Positions 27,842-35,869 of a stretch of 64,000 bases of DNA are shown here, piece after piece. A model generated the notes under the pieces. It was not told the DNA's origin and ran no database searches. It saw only the letters and a program-made list of their open reading frames with translations. The stretch's first letter is position 1, and each line of letters begins with the position of its first letter. Source of the stretch: Sulfitobacter geojensis (GTDB taxonomy: Bacteria > Pseudomonadota > Alphaproteobacteria > Rhodobacterales > Rhodobacteraceae); assembly GCF_000622325.1 (NCBI RefSeq), contig NZ_JASE01000005.1, forward strand, positions 1,488,001 to 1,552,000. Direction: 5' to 3'. Both the position numbers and the translations under genes were made by a program.

Positions 27842-28599
27842 TTCGCGGTGAACCCCCCGTCGACCATCAGTACCTGACCTGTCACATAATTTGAGGCATC
27901 TGAGCACAGGAACAGCAGGGGGCCGTCCATATCCTCCAGCGTGCCGTTGCGCCCTGCACAGGTTTGCGCCGCATTGCGGGCCGCGCGGTCGGGGTCCTCG
28001 AATACGGCTTGCGTGAGTTCGGTCGGAAAGAAGCCCGGTCCGATGGCGTTGGCGGTGATGCCATGGGGCGACCATGCCTCTGCCATGGCGCGGGTCAATT
28101 GGCCGATGGCGGCTTTGCTCGCCCCATACGCGATGCCGCCGGGAAAGGCGCGGGTGGTTTGCAGGGAAGCAAAGTTCACAATCCTGCCCCAGCCTTTCAA
28201 GCGCATTGCGGGCATCAGGGCCTGGGACAGGAAGAAAGGTGCCGTGAGGTTCAGCGCTAGCGTCTGATCCCATCCATCAGGGGTCACGTCATCAGCGGCC
28301 TGACGGGTGTTCACGCCGGCCGCATGTACGATGATGTCGGGCGGGCCAAAGGGGGCTGCGATGCTGGTGCAGAGCGCAGAGACAGCGTCGCGGTTGGCGA
28401 TGTCTGCGGTGACGCTGGCGGCATCCGCGCCGATTTCCTGCGTCAGTGAGCGCAAGGGTTCAGGGCGGCGCGCCACGCCCACAACCTTGGCACCGGCGCG
28501 GGCAAGCGTGATGGCGGCGCGCCGTCCCAACCCCGAACTGGCACCGGTCACACAAGCCACGCGGCCCGTCAGATCAAAAAGGGCGCGCGGATCACTCAC
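27838..28599 (-). CDS. Short-chain dehydrogenase/reductase, candidate DHPS 2-dehydrogenase
   Basis: The 253-residue classical SDR has TGASSGLG (residues 19-26), VHAAGVN in place of NNAG, and the active-site YGASKAA. It opens on a GTG (28599) that overlaps the HisD-type gene stop by 4 bases. The C-terminus GQVLMVDGGFT is typical of the glucose/ribitol dehydrogenase group. In this operon the likely role is NAD(P)-linked oxidation or reduction of the DHPS C2 carbon together with the zinc dehydrogenase encoded next. Confidence 0.84.
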   Translation of the reverse strand: MSDPRALFDLTGRVACVTGASSGLGRRAAITLARAGAKVVGVARRPEPLRSLTQEIGADAASVTADIANRDAVSALCTSIAAPFGPPDIIVHAAGVNTRQAADDVTPDGWDQTLALNLTAPFFLSQALMPAMRLKGWGRIVNFASLQTTRAFPGGIAYGASKAAIGQLTRAMAEAWSPHGITANAIGPGFFPTELTQAVFEDPDRAARNAAQTCAGRNGTLEDMDGPLLFLCSDASNYVTGQVLMVDGGFTAK

Positions 28600-29906
28600 T
28601 GTTCGTGCACGGATAGATCAAAGGTTTCGTCCGGGAAGTATTTGGCCAGACGCACATCCGCTGCGCGGGCATGCCCTTCCATCCCTTCGAGCCGCGAGAT
28701 ACGGGCGGTGGCTTCGGCGACGCGTTTGGAGGCGTCGCGCGTGCTGCGCTGCCAGGTCACGATCTTCATGTATTTATGAACCGACAGCCCACCGGTATAT
28801 CCCGCCGCACCGGATGTCGGCAGCACGTGGTTCGTGCCCGATGCCTTGTCGCCATAAGAAACCGTGGTCTCTTCGCCCAGAAACAGAGAGCCATAACAGG
28901 TCAACCGGTCCAGCCACCAATCGGGGTCTGCGGCTTGAACCGTCAGATGTTCGGGGGCGTAATCGTCCGAGCAGGCGGCCATTTCTTCGCGGTCGGCGCA
29001 CAGGATCACCTCCGCGTAGTCGCGCCATGCGGCAAAGGCGTTTTCGCGGTTCACCTCCGGCAGATCGTCGATCAGACCGGGGACCAGTTCCATGACCTTT
29101 TCCGCCATGGCGCGGTCGTCCGTGACCAGCCAGACGGGGGAGTTATAACCGTGTTCAGCCTGTGACACGAGGTCGGTCGCGACGATATGCGCATCTGCGT
29201 CCCTGTCGGCGAGGATCAAACTGTCGGTCGGACCTGCAATCATGTCAATGCCCACACGGCCAAACAAGATCCGTTTGGCTTCGGCGACAAACTGGTTGCC
29301 GGGTCCGACAAGGATGTTCGCCTTTGGCAGATCAAACAACCCGAATGTCATTGCCGCAACGGCCTGTACACCGCCCATCGCCAGAATTTTGTCTGCACCA
29401 CAAATATGTGCCGCGTAAACGATGGCAGGGGCGACACCAACGCCGGGGCGCGGCGGCGAACAGGCCGCGATGTGGCGACAGCCCGCGACCTTGGCGGTGG
29501 TCACTGTCATGATCGCCGATGCAATGTGGCTGTAGCGCCCGCCGGGTACGTAACACCCTGCTGCATCAACGGGGATCGCTTTTTGGCCGGCGACGAAACC
29601 CGGCTCGATCTCCATCTCGACATTGGTCAGGGTGGATTTCTGGATCTCGGCAAATCGGCGCACGTTGTCATGGGCAAAGCGGATATCGGCCTTTAGCTGT
29701 TCTGGCACAAGGGCGCAGGCAGCTTCAATCTCTTCGGCGCTTAGGATCACATTGCCCTCGTAGCGGTCAAACTTTGCAGCGTATTCCAGCGCCTTTGCGT
29801 CGCCGCCGCTTTCGATATCATCCAGAATGGCCTTTACCGTATCATGGGTTTGGGACGCATCCGATTTAGCGGTAAGCGTGGCCTTCTTGAGATATTCGCG
29901 TTTCAT
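28596..29906 (-). CDS. hpsN: HisD-family dehydrogenase, probable sulfopropanediol 3-dehydrogenase
   Basis: The 436-residue protein is a histidinol-dehydrogenase homologue that keeps the zinc ligands (Gln249, His252, Asp353, His412) and the catalytic Glu319-His320 pair in APEHL. It is not next to any histidine gene but heads an operon with two dehydrogenases and comDE. HpsN is a HisD paralogue that oxidises (R)-DHPS in four electrons to (R)-sulfolactate, and this context fits it better than histidinol. AGGA lies 11 bases upstream of the ATG. Two LacI-type operators lie 34-69 bases upstream. Confidence 0.78.
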   Translation of the reverse strand: MKREYLKKATLTAKSDASQTHDTVKAILDDIESGGDAKALEYAAKFDRYEGNVILSAEEIEAACALVPEQLKADIRFAHDNVRRFAEIQKSTLTNVEMEIEPGFVAGQKAIPVDAAGCYVPGGRYSHIASAIMTVTTAKVAGCRHIAACSPPRPGVGVAPAIVYAAHICGADKILAMGGVQAVAAMTFGLFDLPKANILVGPGNQFVAEAKRILFGRVGIDMIAGPTDSLILADRDADAHIVATDLVSQAEHGYNSPVWLVTDDRAMAEKVMELVPGLIDDLPEVNRENAFAAWRDYAEVILCADREEMAACSDDYAPEHLTVQAADPDWWLDRLTCYGSLFLGEETTVSYGDKASGTNHVLPTSGAAGYTGGLSVHKYMKIVTWQRSTRDASKRVAEATARISRLEGMEGHARAADVRLAKYFPDETFDLSVHEQ

Positions 29907-29939
29907 ATCTTTGAGATCCTATGTCTTGGCGACTCGGAA

Positions 29940-29953
29940 TGTAAGCGCTTACA
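29940..29953. promoter_or_regulatory. LacI-type operator 1
   Basis: TGTAAGCGCTTACA is a perfect 14-bp palindrome with the central CG usual for LacI-family sites. It lies 34 bases before the hpsN start, in the region shared with the divergent lacI-type gene, and is the probable site of its repressor. Confidence 0.8.
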
Positions 29954-29961
29954 GCCCTCCT

Positions 29962-29975
29962 TGCAAGCGCTTACA
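29962..29975. promoter_or_regulatory. LacI-type operator 2
   Basis: TGCAAGCGCTTACA differs from operator 1 at one base. The centres are 22 bp apart, about two helical turns, so two dimers could bind the same face of the DNA. Confidence 0.78.
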
Positions 29976-30052
29976 TTTTGCGATAAACCTTTCATTGTCG
30001 CGCAGAGCGTTGCGGCACCAAAGCTGCCGAAAAAAGTGATCGAAAACCGACG

Positions 30053-31099
30053 ATGCCCGCGAAACCAAAGCTGCCGACCCTTGATGATGTGGCCAAAGCC
30101 GCGGGCGTTTCGACGGCGACGGTGTCGCGCTGTCTGAATGCGCCGGATCGCGTGGTCAAGGCGACCAAGGATCGTGTTTTGGCAGAGGTCGCGCGCCTGG
30201 GGTATACTCCCAATTTCGGGGCACGGGCGATGGCGGCAAAGCGCACCTTCACCGTTGGCGCGATTATTCCGACGATGGACAACGCGATCTTTGCAAGGGG
30301 GCTGCAAGCGTTTCAGGAGCAATTGCATGAACGCGGCTATACCTTGTTGGTGTCCAGCACGTCTTACCGTCCGGAATTTGAAGAGGAACAGGTGCGCACC
30401 CTCGTGTCGCGCGGGGCCGATGGGGTGCTCTTGATCGGCTATGATCGTGATGCCGCGATTTATGAATACCTCGCCTCGCGCAGTGTGCCGACTTTGATTG
30501 CTTGGGCCTATGACAAGGAAAACGCCCAGCCTGCCGTGGGGTTTGACAACCGCGCCTCGATGCAGGCGCTTGCGCAGCTGGTTTGGGATCACGGGCATCG
30601 CCGGATCGGCGTCATTTCGGGCACGACACAAGGCAATGATCGTGCGCGGCGCCGCCTTGAAGGGCTGCGCGATGTCTTTGCGCAAAACGGGCTTCCGCCC
30701 GAGGCCTTAAAGGTGATCGAAACCCCTTATGGCGTTAAAAACGGCGGCATCGCCTTTGCCAAACTGATGGCGGGGGATATGCGGCCAAGCGTCGTAATGT
30801 GCGGCAATGACGTTTTGGCAGTCGGGGCCGTGCGGCGCGCGCACCTGATGAAGCTTGACGTGCCGCGTGATGTGTCGATCACCGGCTTTGACGATATCGA
30901 ACTGGCGCGCATTGTTTCGCCACCCCTGACGACCGTGCATGTGCCGCATCGCAAAATGGGGCGGGCGGCGGCCAATGCGTTGATTGATATGGTGGAAACC
31001 GACAACATTGGGCCCTTTCCCCCGCTGCAAAGTAAAATACGAATGCGCGACTCACTTGCCGATATAAATGGAAACGATACCGGTACCCCTGACCCGTAA
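30053..31099 (+). CDS. LacI family transcriptional regulator of the sulfonate operon
   Basis: The 348-residue protein has the LacI helix-turn-helix TLDDVAKAAGVSTATVSRCL at residues 9-28 and a hinge region LGYTPNFGARAM, followed by a sugar-binding-type sensor domain (VGAIIPTMDNAIFARGLQ to about residue 330). It is divergent from hpsN with two near-identical palindromes in between, so it very likely represses or controls both directions. The inducer should be DHPS or a product, an inference. The sensor domain is full length. Confidence 0.92.
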   Translation: MPAKPKLPTLDDVAKAAGVSTATVSRCLNAPDRVVKATKDRVLAEVARLGYTPNFGARAMAAKRTFTVGAIIPTMDNAIFARGLQAFQEQLHERGYTLLVSSTSYRPEFEEEQVRTLVSRGADGVLLIGYDRDAAIYEYLASRSVPTLIAWAYDKENAQPAVGFDNRASMQALAQLVWDHGHRRIGVISGTTQGNDRARRRLEGLRDVFAQNGLPPEALKVIETPYGVKNGGIAFAKLMAGDMRPSVVMCGNDVLAVGAVRRAHLMKLDVPRDVSITGFDDIELARIVSPPLTTVHVPHRKMGRAAANALIDMVETDNIGPFPPLQSKIRMRDSLADINGNDTGTPDP

Positions 31100-31253
31100 A
31101 GCTGCCGTCCCCCCATGATTGAAAGTCGCCAAAGCAGAGCCGTGTCGGATGGCTGCACGCTCTGCGGGAGGGAAAACTTGAAAATTGCCGCGAACCGACG
31201 CAAGCTGGGGCATGCCTGAATGAATTTGGGGCTTCGGTTAGGGGGAAACCGCG

Positions 31254-34253
31254 ATGAGCGACGATCCGGACAGCTGGCGCAACGATCGGTCAATCATGGA
31301 TTGGGTCGGGTTGTTTTTTGCCGAAATGGGCTGGGCGTTGCAAGAAATGCAGCAGGGCGTCCCCGATGAAGTGCTGGAAGATCTGGATGTAGACAAGCAA
31401 TCGTTGAAAGACCGGATCGCGGCGGCGGCCTTGATCATCCCTGCCGATGGCAGCCTACAATCGGCAGGATTGGGGGAAACGCGCGGCGCGCTTGATGAAG
31501 AGGTCGATGCGGTGTCTTCTCCGCTGTCCTTGGCCAATGCGACAGACGGCGTTGTCGCCTTTGAGGCCGCCGTGCAACGGGCTGCCGGCACCGTGCCACC
31601 AGCCCCCTTCGATCCGCTTGCCCGCAAGGCGCAGGCCCGTCAGTCGCTCATGGCTATTATGATTTCGGCAGCGTTTCTGCCAGACAAGCGCCGCGCCTTC
31701 GCTGCAGAGAAAAAAGCGATTGCGGCCCGCATCGAGGGGGCGACCGATAAGGGGGCATTTGACACACTTGATGTAGAGATTGCGACCCTCGCCAAAGCCG
31801 TAGGCGATCAGGCCGGTGTGGTGACGGCCCGTGCGGCGGCCGATCAGGCGGTCGCGGATGCGCGCGCGAAATTTGACGGAGTCGCAGGAGATTTGGATCG
31901 GGGTGGTTTCGTTCATCTGGAGGCGCAATACGCGGCACTTGTCGGCATTTGGCACCAATCCGGATCAGAGGCGGCCTTTAAAACTGTGAAAACCAAGGCG
32001 GATGATTTCGTCGCGCTGGCAGAAAAAGCGGAGACTTTCGGACGTTTTTATACAAACTGGTTCGACACATCGGTCGCGCTGATCGGTACCTCCGTGGCCG
32101 AGGTTCACCGCGACGACGCGATAAGTGACCGCCGCGCCGCCCTGGATGCAGCAATCGCTTTTTCGCAAATCGGGGACTTTAAGGGCGCGGAAACCGCTTT
32201 GCGTGCCTTTGCGCCCGTAGGTGTTGCCGCTTCGACGGATGCGAAAAACATCAGCGACTTTCTGGCAAAACTCGCCGCATGCGAAGCGAAATGTAGCAAG
32301 GATCTGGCGGTTATCAGCGCGAGCTGGCTGAAGAACTCAAGTGAAAAGGATAACGCGTTCAAAACCATCCGCAAGGCCGCATTAAATACGCCGGACTATG
32401 CAGGGCAAAGCGCCAAGTTGGACACGTTAGAGGCTTGGGTCAAAGGAAACCTGCCGCTTGCAAAAGAGATCAGCAAACACCAGCAGGGCATGAAGTCATC
32501 ACCGGCGTTCCGTCAGATCATCGCCGATATGGAGGCACTGCGAGGGCAGGGGGACTGGGACGGCGCATTGGCCAAGCTTAAGGAAATTGGTGACGACGCG
32601 GCGCTTGCGGCGCAATCCGCCAGCTTGACCTATGACAAAACCATGGAGAAGCGGTACACCGCTTTGTCAAAAAGCCTGCCAAAGCCGGAGCGCGAAGCGC
32701 TGAAGGCTGCATGGACAAAACACACGGATGCAGTGAGCGCGGGCGCAGTTGATACGGCCAAAGCGGCTTTGGTTGAATTGCGCAAACTCTTTGTTCTCGA
32801 GGACCTTTTGGCGTTACGGGCACAGGAGAAAAAGCTGTCCGACAAGACGCACAAGATCAAAGATTACAAATACCTCGAGCAATACCGCGCATTTGGTAGG
32901 GCGGGTGAATACATCCAAGCCAAGGCGGAGATTGAACGCGTCTTGCTTTTGCTGCCGGTCTTGGCCGAATATATTTCCCGTCGTGAACACGCCCGCAGTT
33001 TGCTCTTGGCTTTACCCGACGACCCGCCTGAACTGCGCAGCACGCTAACCGCAGCACTTGATGCGGCCGATATCAAAGCGCAAAAGGGCGATCCGGCGAC
33101 CGCACTGGCCGACCTAAATACCACACTCAGCGGGACGGATTATGAAGGTCTGTCCCTCGAGATTGCCGATTTCGGTCGCCGCGCGGAAAAGGTGGACCGT
33201 CAGCAGGCCAAGGTGCTGAAGTTTATGGAGTTGGCGGCCCCCAAGGCCAAGCTGGAAGAGTTGCTGGATGCCGCCAAAGCGCTGGCGTTCCCCGCCTTCA
33301 AATTCGACGAGGCGTTTGACAAGTTAAACGATCATTCCGCGCTGCTGGTCACGGCGATGCACTATGCCACCACCCGTCGACAGGCCAAGGGTATCAAAAA
33401 TGCCTTGGCACGCGCCGTTGCGCAAAGCGGCCAAGACGAAGCGGACTTGTTCGCAGGGGGCAAACTGCTTTCCGAAATCCAGACCGCTTTTGACAGTGCC
33501 GATGAGAAGGCCAAGCGCGCGCAATTTGACAGCGCGCAAAAAAGTTACGCCGCGCTGATGGCGGACTGTCAGAGTATGACGGCACAGGCTGTAAATTACT
33601 ATGAACTTGCCGATGCGGCCGACGACTGTAACGCGGGCCATTCCATCGGGCGTCATGGGCCACAGCTGACAGACGGGCAACTGATCGAACGGTTGAAATC
33701 CGGTAAGGCGGCAGATTGGTCTCCCGGTAAGAAACTGTCTTTCACGGGGGCGTCTTCGAAGTTCAAATCGATGGAAGACTGGCTTGCGGGCCGTGAAATG
33801 GGCGCAGCCCTTGCGAAGGAAAAGAACGGCGTTGACGTCGGGGCGTTAAAGCTGGGCAAAGATCCCGACACTGGCGCATTCATCGAACCGGTGGCGCAAA
33901 AGTTTGTAATCGATCATGGCAGGCCTATCGACGAGGCATTTATCGGGCGCAAAAAGAATGTTTCCTACAGTGCCGACACAGGTGAAATCAAAGAAGAACG
34001 CACCTATGAAACCTATGAGGCGCTGACCGGCATTTCCAAGGCGCGGGTGAACTTTACATGGGAATTCAAGAAGATTGCCGGTGCCAAGCCAAGCAGCGTC
34101 GCGGATTATATCAACAAATACAAAGCCGCCAATGCCGGTGCCGCGCCTGTGGACATCGAAGGGCGCTGGGTGATGATGCAGCAATTCCCCGAATGTGATG
34201 GGTGGGATCAGGAATTGCAGACATATGTTTTGAGAGACGAAGAGGTCGCCTAG
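31254..34253 (+). CDS. Large helical protein with putative C-terminal RNase-type toxin domain
   Basis: I do not recognise this 999-residue protein as a named family. Residues 1 to about 780 are almost wholly helical, alanine-rich and charged, with loose repeats such as IGDFKGAETALRAF, QGDWDGALAKLKEI and AGEYIQAKAEIERV, like TPR-type hairpins. There is no signal peptide or membrane segment. From residue 792 the composition changes: GHSIGRHGPQLTDGQLIERL (residues 795-814), then SSKFKSMEDWL and KFVIDHGRPIDEAFIG. The GHxxxRHG-TD-L-RL pattern resembles RNase-A/BECR-like toxin domains of polymorphic toxins. The next gene starts with the base after its stop. A toxin delivered by a contractile or other system is an inference. 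Confidence 0.75.
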   Translation: MSDDPDSWRNDRSIMDWVGLFFAEMGWALQEMQQGVPDEVLEDLDVDKQSLKDRIAAAALIIPADGSLQSAGLGETRGALDEEVDAVSSPLSLANATDGVVAFEAAVQRAAGTVPPAPFDPLARKAQARQSLMAIMISAAFLPDKRRAFAAEKKAIAARIEGATDKGAFDTLDVEIATLAKAVGDQAGVVTARAAADQAVADARAKFDGVAGDLDRGGFVHLEAQYAALVGIWHQSGSEAAFKTVKTKADDFVALAEKAETFGRFYTNWFDTSVALIGTSVAEVHRDDAISDRRAALDAAIAFSQIGDFKGAETALRAFAPVGVAASTDAKNISDFLAKLAACEAKCSKDLAVISASWLKNSSEKDNAFKTIRKAALNTPDYAGQSAKLDTLEAWVKGNLPLAKEISKHQQGMKSSPAFRQIIADMEALRGQGDWDGALAKLKEIGDDAALAAQSASLTYDKTMEKRYTALSKSLPKPEREALKAAWTKHTDAVSAGAVDTAKAALVELRKLFVLEDLLALRAQEKKLSDKTHKIKDYKYLEQYRAFGRAGEYIQAKAEIERVLLLLPVLAEYISRREHARSLLLALPDDPPELRSTLTAALDAADIKAQKGDPATALADLNTTLSGTDYEGLSLEIADFGRRAEKVDRQQAKVLKFMELAAPKAKLEELLDAAKALAFPAFKFDEAFDKLNDHSALLVTAMHYATTRRQAKGIKNALARAVAQSGQDEADLFAGGKLLSEIQTAFDSADEKAKRAQFDSAQKSYAALMADCQSMTAQAVNYYELADAADDCNAGHSIGRHGPQLTDGQLIERLKSGKAADWSPGKKLSFTGASSKFKSMEDWLAGREMGAALAKEKNGVDVGALKLGKDPDTGAFIEPVAQKFVIDHGRPIDEAFIGRKKNVSYSADTGEIKEERTYETYEALTGISKARVNFTWEFKKIAGAKPSSVADYINKYKAANAGAAPVDIEGRWVMMQQFPECDGWDQELQTYVLRDEEVA

Positions 34254-34643
34254 ATGAGAATGCACCGCGAAATGATCAAGCGTTATACAACGCATCTGAC
34301 CTCTGGCATAGGTGTCACCGAAGAAGACCCCATGGCGGATTTGTCAAACTTCGACCGCGATATTCTGAGCATGGCGGCAGAAGCAAAGCGGGACGGCAAT
34401 CTGGACTGGCTGCGCCTGTCGCTTGACGCGCTGGTGGCGAATCCGGCCGGGCGCATCAAGTTGTTTGCGGATTACGTCTATCCCTTTTCGGAAGAGGAAT
34501 TGCGCCGCTTATTCGCCTATGCGTTTCTGAAAATCTGGCCGGACGAGGAAATCAGCGTTCTCGGATCTGAGGCGGATTTGAAATTCGTTGCAATGACGGA
34601 TGAAGAATGGGCAGATATCGTCGACCCGGAAGATATGTTCTGA
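34254..34643 (+). CDS. Small acidic protein, candidate immunity protein for the upstream toxin
   Basis: The 129-residue protein is acidic and has no known motif that I recognise. Its ATG follows the TAG of the 999-residue gene without a gap, and AGAGG lies inside the end of that gene, so the two are coupled. An alternative start is the ATG at 34332 (MADLSNFDRDIL), giving 103 residues. Size, acidity (DEEWADIVDPEDMF at the C-terminus) and position fit the immunity partner of a polymorphic toxin; this is inference from context. Confidence 0.7.
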   Translation: MRMHREMIKRYTTHLTSGIGVTEEDPMADLSNFDRDILSMAAEAKRDGNLDWLRLSLDALVANPAGRIKLFADYVYPFSEEELRRLFAYAFLKIWPDEEISVLGSEADLKFVAMTDEEWADIVDPEDMF

Positions 34644-34774
34644 TCTGTAGCTGCTTTGAAAGCTGTTGCGTTTAAGGCCAGTCTATTCGCCGGTTTTTGA
34701 CACTACCGCTGCGATTTGACCCTGTCCGGAGTTTTAGGTCGACTTGTCTTAAGCAGCAGTGGGGGTGTTGAGTT

Positions 34775-34791
34775 TGGAGGCGAGTACCGGA
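34775..34791. repeat. att site, distal end of the element
   Basis: TGGAGGCGAGTACCGGA is identical to 39911-39927. The flanking bases differ on both sides, so the shared core is 17 bp. Confidence 0.85.
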
Positions 34792-34903
34792 TTGGCCCCC
34801 TTCTCAAGATTATTTTGGTAAGTTCTTGCAATAAAATGATTTTTATTGAATGTTGATCCGCTCGTAATGTCGTGGATAATGTCACGGCTAGCAACTTTTG
34901 CTT

Positions 34904-35731
34904 CTAGGGGGGTGTTGTCGACCCTAGCCACTGGATGATAGGTTTGAGTACTTCATACGCGGTCCGGGCTTTCGGAATAATTGATATACCTTTGTCGAGG
35001 CCGGACAGCAGGCCGCTAAGCTTAAAGCGGTTAGGGGCCGGTTTTTCTAGCTCAACGACTGCTTCTTTGGCTACCTCCGCCAGAGCTTCATCTGCCCCGT
35101 CAACGGCCCCAGACTGCAGAGCTTCGATTACTTTTCTCAAAGCTCTAATGAGTTCTTGCTTGGAGGAATCTTCGACATAAACGGTTCCAGAATTTCCCGT
35201 CCCGGAGATTACCTGTTGAACTGGCGCATTGAACACCATTTGAGGTTGCGAATTGACCGGAGTTTCTTGAGGGCCTTCGTTCTTCAGTGCGAGGAGGTCA
35301 ATTGCGGATTGCACGTTTTGGAATGCCCTCTCCTGAGCCGCGTTTAATCTACTCCGGCTTTCCGCAATATCGACTAGTGGTTTCTCAGCCCTGAACAGGG
35401 GTAAGTCGTACATAACTTGACGAAAGTCTTCTGAGTAGGAGGTCATCGTCTCATAGACTTGCTGGGCGACGTGTTCAGAGTTTTCTCCTGTAATTTTGAC
35501 GCCAGCCGCGGTATAGCACTCAATTAAAGTCCTAAGAGCAGTTTCAGCAAGAACCGCTTCTGCCCCTTTTATGATTTCCTCCAGTGAAACTACGGTGCGT
35601 CCCGAACGGTACATGCCGTTTTTTGCCATCTCGGCTTGTAAGCCCATGCAATCAGAGCGGGTCTTCTCCAGAAGCGCAAATGATGCCGTAGCGATTTTCT
35701 TATGATAAATTTTTAGAGCGGTTTCCAGCAC
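34904..35731 (-). CDS. Hypothetical protein of the integrated element, defence-effector-like layout
   Basis: I do not recognise this 275-residue protein. Residues 1-150 are helical and polar (LLEKTRSDCMGLQAEMAKNG, then VVSLEEIIKGAEAVL). A low-complexity linker follows (MVFNAPVQQVISGTGNSGTV), then helices, and a C-terminal segment rich in small and hydrophobic residues (KLSGLLSGLDKGISIIPKA to LKPIIQWLGS). Short nucleic-acid- or partner-binding modules joined to such C-terminal tails are seen in some abortive-infection-type proteins, but the match is only impressionistic. It lies between the att core at 34775 and a degenerate att-like copy at 35794. Confidence 0.7.
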   Translation of the reverse strand: MLETALKIYHKKIATASFALLEKTRSDCMGLQAEMAKNGMYRSGRTVVSLEEIIKGAEAVLAETALRTLIECYTAAGVKITGENSEHVAQQVYETMTSYSEDFRQVMYDLPLFRAEKPLVDIAESRSRLNAAQERAFQNVQSAIDLLALKNEGPQETPVNSQPQMVFNAPVQQVISGTGNSGTVYVEDSSKQELIRALRKVIEALQSGAVDGADEALAEVAKEAVVELEKPAPNRFKLSGLLSGLDKGISIIPKARTAYEVLKPIIQWLGSTTPP

Positions 35732-35793
35732 CTTAGAGCCTCACTATCCTTAGTGTTTTGGAAACCTTAGAGGATTGTATGCACAACAACAAA

Positions 35794-35806
35794 TGGAGGC
35801 GAATAC
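35794..35806. repeat. Degenerate att-core copy inside the element
   Basis: TGGAGGCGAATAC matches the first 13 bases of the att core with one change (G to A). It has the same orientation as the two end copies and lies between the 275-residue gene and the serine recombinase gene. Confidence 0.45.
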
Positions 35807-35869
35807 TAACGGTCAGAGGAAGTCGAAAGAAGAGGATACGACTTTGATGATGGCAATTGCCTAACGTCT

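Noticed and set aside
26861-28273. Extended frame of the zinc dehydrogenase (470 codons)
   Set aside because: The extra part is a shadow of the SDR gene; the family start is at 27841 with an ATGA overlap.
28596-29906. Histidinol dehydrogenase (hisD) of histidine synthesis
   Set aside because: All HisD zinc and catalytic residues are present, but the gene heads an operon with dehydrogenases and sulfopyruvate decarboxylase under a LacI-type regulator and is far from any other histidine gene except a hisC-like one 22 kb away. HpsN fits better.
30017-30077. 14-bp direct repeat ACCAAAGCTGCCGA at 30017 and 30064
   Set aside because: The second copy is inside the regulator coding sequence and the repeat is not palindromic; probably chance or a small duplication.
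34690-34774. Possible insertion-sequence remnant left of the att site
   Set aside because: A short frame gave a vague impression of a transposase tail, but no inverted repeats, target duplication or motif could be shown.
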